From NCBI GenBank assembly GCA_964553775.1, contig CAZKLU010000031.1, positions 1-22,163 on the forward strand: a stretch of DNA of 22,163 nt, given 5' to 3'. The translations under genes were made by a program, and so were the position numbers. Source of the stretch: RUG626 sp964553775. Its GTDB lineage: Bacteria; Bacillota; Clostridia; Oscillospirales; Oscillospiraceae. Below are positions 21,871 through 22,163 of the stretch, one piece after another; position 1 is the first letter of the stretch; every line of letters starts with the position of its first letter. The notes under the pieces were generated by a model. It saw only the letters and a list, made by a program, of their open reading frames with translations. It did no database searches and was not told where the DNA came from.

Positions 21871-22163
21871 TTACGCCGGTATAAGACCGACCCACTTTTT
21901 AACAGTGTCGCTCGCGCAGTTAAGATACTTAGCAATCTTATCAATGGATAAGCCGTCTGCGTACATATTTAGTGCTGATGTTTTGTTTGCTTTCTCCTGA
22001 CCGATAGCTATGCCCTTTTCCTGACCGATAGCTATGCCCTCTGCTTTGCCTTCTGCTTTGCCCTTTTCCTGACCGATAGCTATGCCTTTTTCCTGACCGA
22101 TAGCTATGCCTTCTGCTTTGCCTTTTTCTTCGATTCTATCCAAAATCTCACACATATTCTTCG
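21871..22163 (-). CDS. Rpn/PD-(D/E)XK nuclease-like protein, C-terminal fragment with tandem repeats
   Basis: The frame is open to the right edge of the window, so only the last 97 or so residues are seen. The visible N-terminal part, M-C-E-I-L-D-R-I-E-E-K-G, followed by runs of KAEG and IAIGQEKG, is the usual C-terminal tail of Rpn-type (recombination-promoting nuclease/putative transposase) proteins of gut Firmicutes. Four copies of IAIGQEK occur, two pairs separated by KAEG units. After them comes a conserved-looking end, L-N-M-Y-A-D-G-L-S-I-D-K-I-A-K-Y-L-N, then SDTVKKWV, which looks like a small helix-turn-helix. The catalytic domain and the start lie beyond the window, so activity cannot be judged. 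An in-window ATG at 22153-22155 is probably internal. Confidence 0.7.
   Translation of the reverse strand, partial: KNMCEILDRIEEKGKAEGIAIGQEKGIAIGQEKGKAEGKAEGIAIGQEKGIAIGQEKANKTSALNMYADGLSIDKIAKYLNCASDTVKKWVGLIPA
21995..22122. repeat. in-frame tandem repeat of 12/24-bp units
   Basis: A 20-base core (TCCTGACCGATAGCTATGCC on the plus strand) recurs without change at 21995, 22019, 22067 and 22091. The spacings of 24, 48 and 24 bases are all multiples of twelve. 12-base units of the form TCTGCTTTGCC fill 22039-22062 and 22111-22122. Because every unit is whole codons, gain or loss keeps the reading frame. Confidence 0.9.

Noticed and set aside
21995..22122. CRISPR-like array.
   Set aside because: Units are directly tandem, the 'spacers' are repeats of the same 12-bp codon blocks, and the whole stretch is in frame within a protein.

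Overview
The window looks like a chromosomal segment from an anaerobic Clostridia-type Firmicute, probably a gut-type Oscillospiraceae/Ruminococcaceae relative. The evidence is strong AGGAGG-type ribosome-binding sites, near-consensus TTGACA-17-TATAAT promoters, an rpsF-ssb-rpsR cluster with zinc-type S18, a flavodiiron protein, cysteine-containing S-layer homology modules and an Rpn-like protein rich in KAEG/IAIGQEKG repeats. The species cannot be named from the sequence alone.

Layout. 1-531: the end of a surface protein with three SLH modules. 625-2250: rpsF-ssb-rpsR, starting from a consensus promoter with a three-hairpin leader and closing with a bidirectional terminator. 2292-3652 (minus): a flavodiiron protein (fprA) behind a leader of about 165 nt with nested inverted repeats. 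3884-5687: guaB (IMP dehydrogenase) with its own promoter, leader hairpin and terminator. 5810-16430: a long run of same-strand genes, argG-argH-argC-argJ-argB-argD-argF-ychF-larA, mostly overlapping or separated by a few bases, ending at a strong terminator. 16670-17355: an apparently autoregulated TetR-family gene. 17807-21306: two translationally linked ABC half-transporters. 21871-22163 (minus): the C-terminal end of an Rpn/PD-(D/E)XK-type protein with a tandem repeat.

How the genes work together. ArgJ (glutamate N-acetyltransferase, recycling route), ArgB, ArgC, ArgD, ArgF, ArgG and ArgH give the complete route from glutamate/acetylornithine to arginine. The only sizeable gap in the run is the 216 bp between argJ and argB. 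It holds a 14-bp long-range stem that overlaps the argJ stop, and a perfect 8-bp dyad at a possible promoter. YchF (a ribosome-associated ATPase) and a LarA-family nickel-pincer racemase follow argF closely enough to be co-transcribed. The TetR gene and the ABC pair have similarly built promoters, which suggests that the regulator controls the transporter.

No CRISPR array, tRNA, rRNA or intact mobile element is visible. Most genes are ordinary core metabolism. The less explained material is in the intergenic DNA: leaders, dyads, and a stem-loop repeat present in two diverged copies about 20 kb apart. I found no clear evidence of a wholly new multi-gene system.
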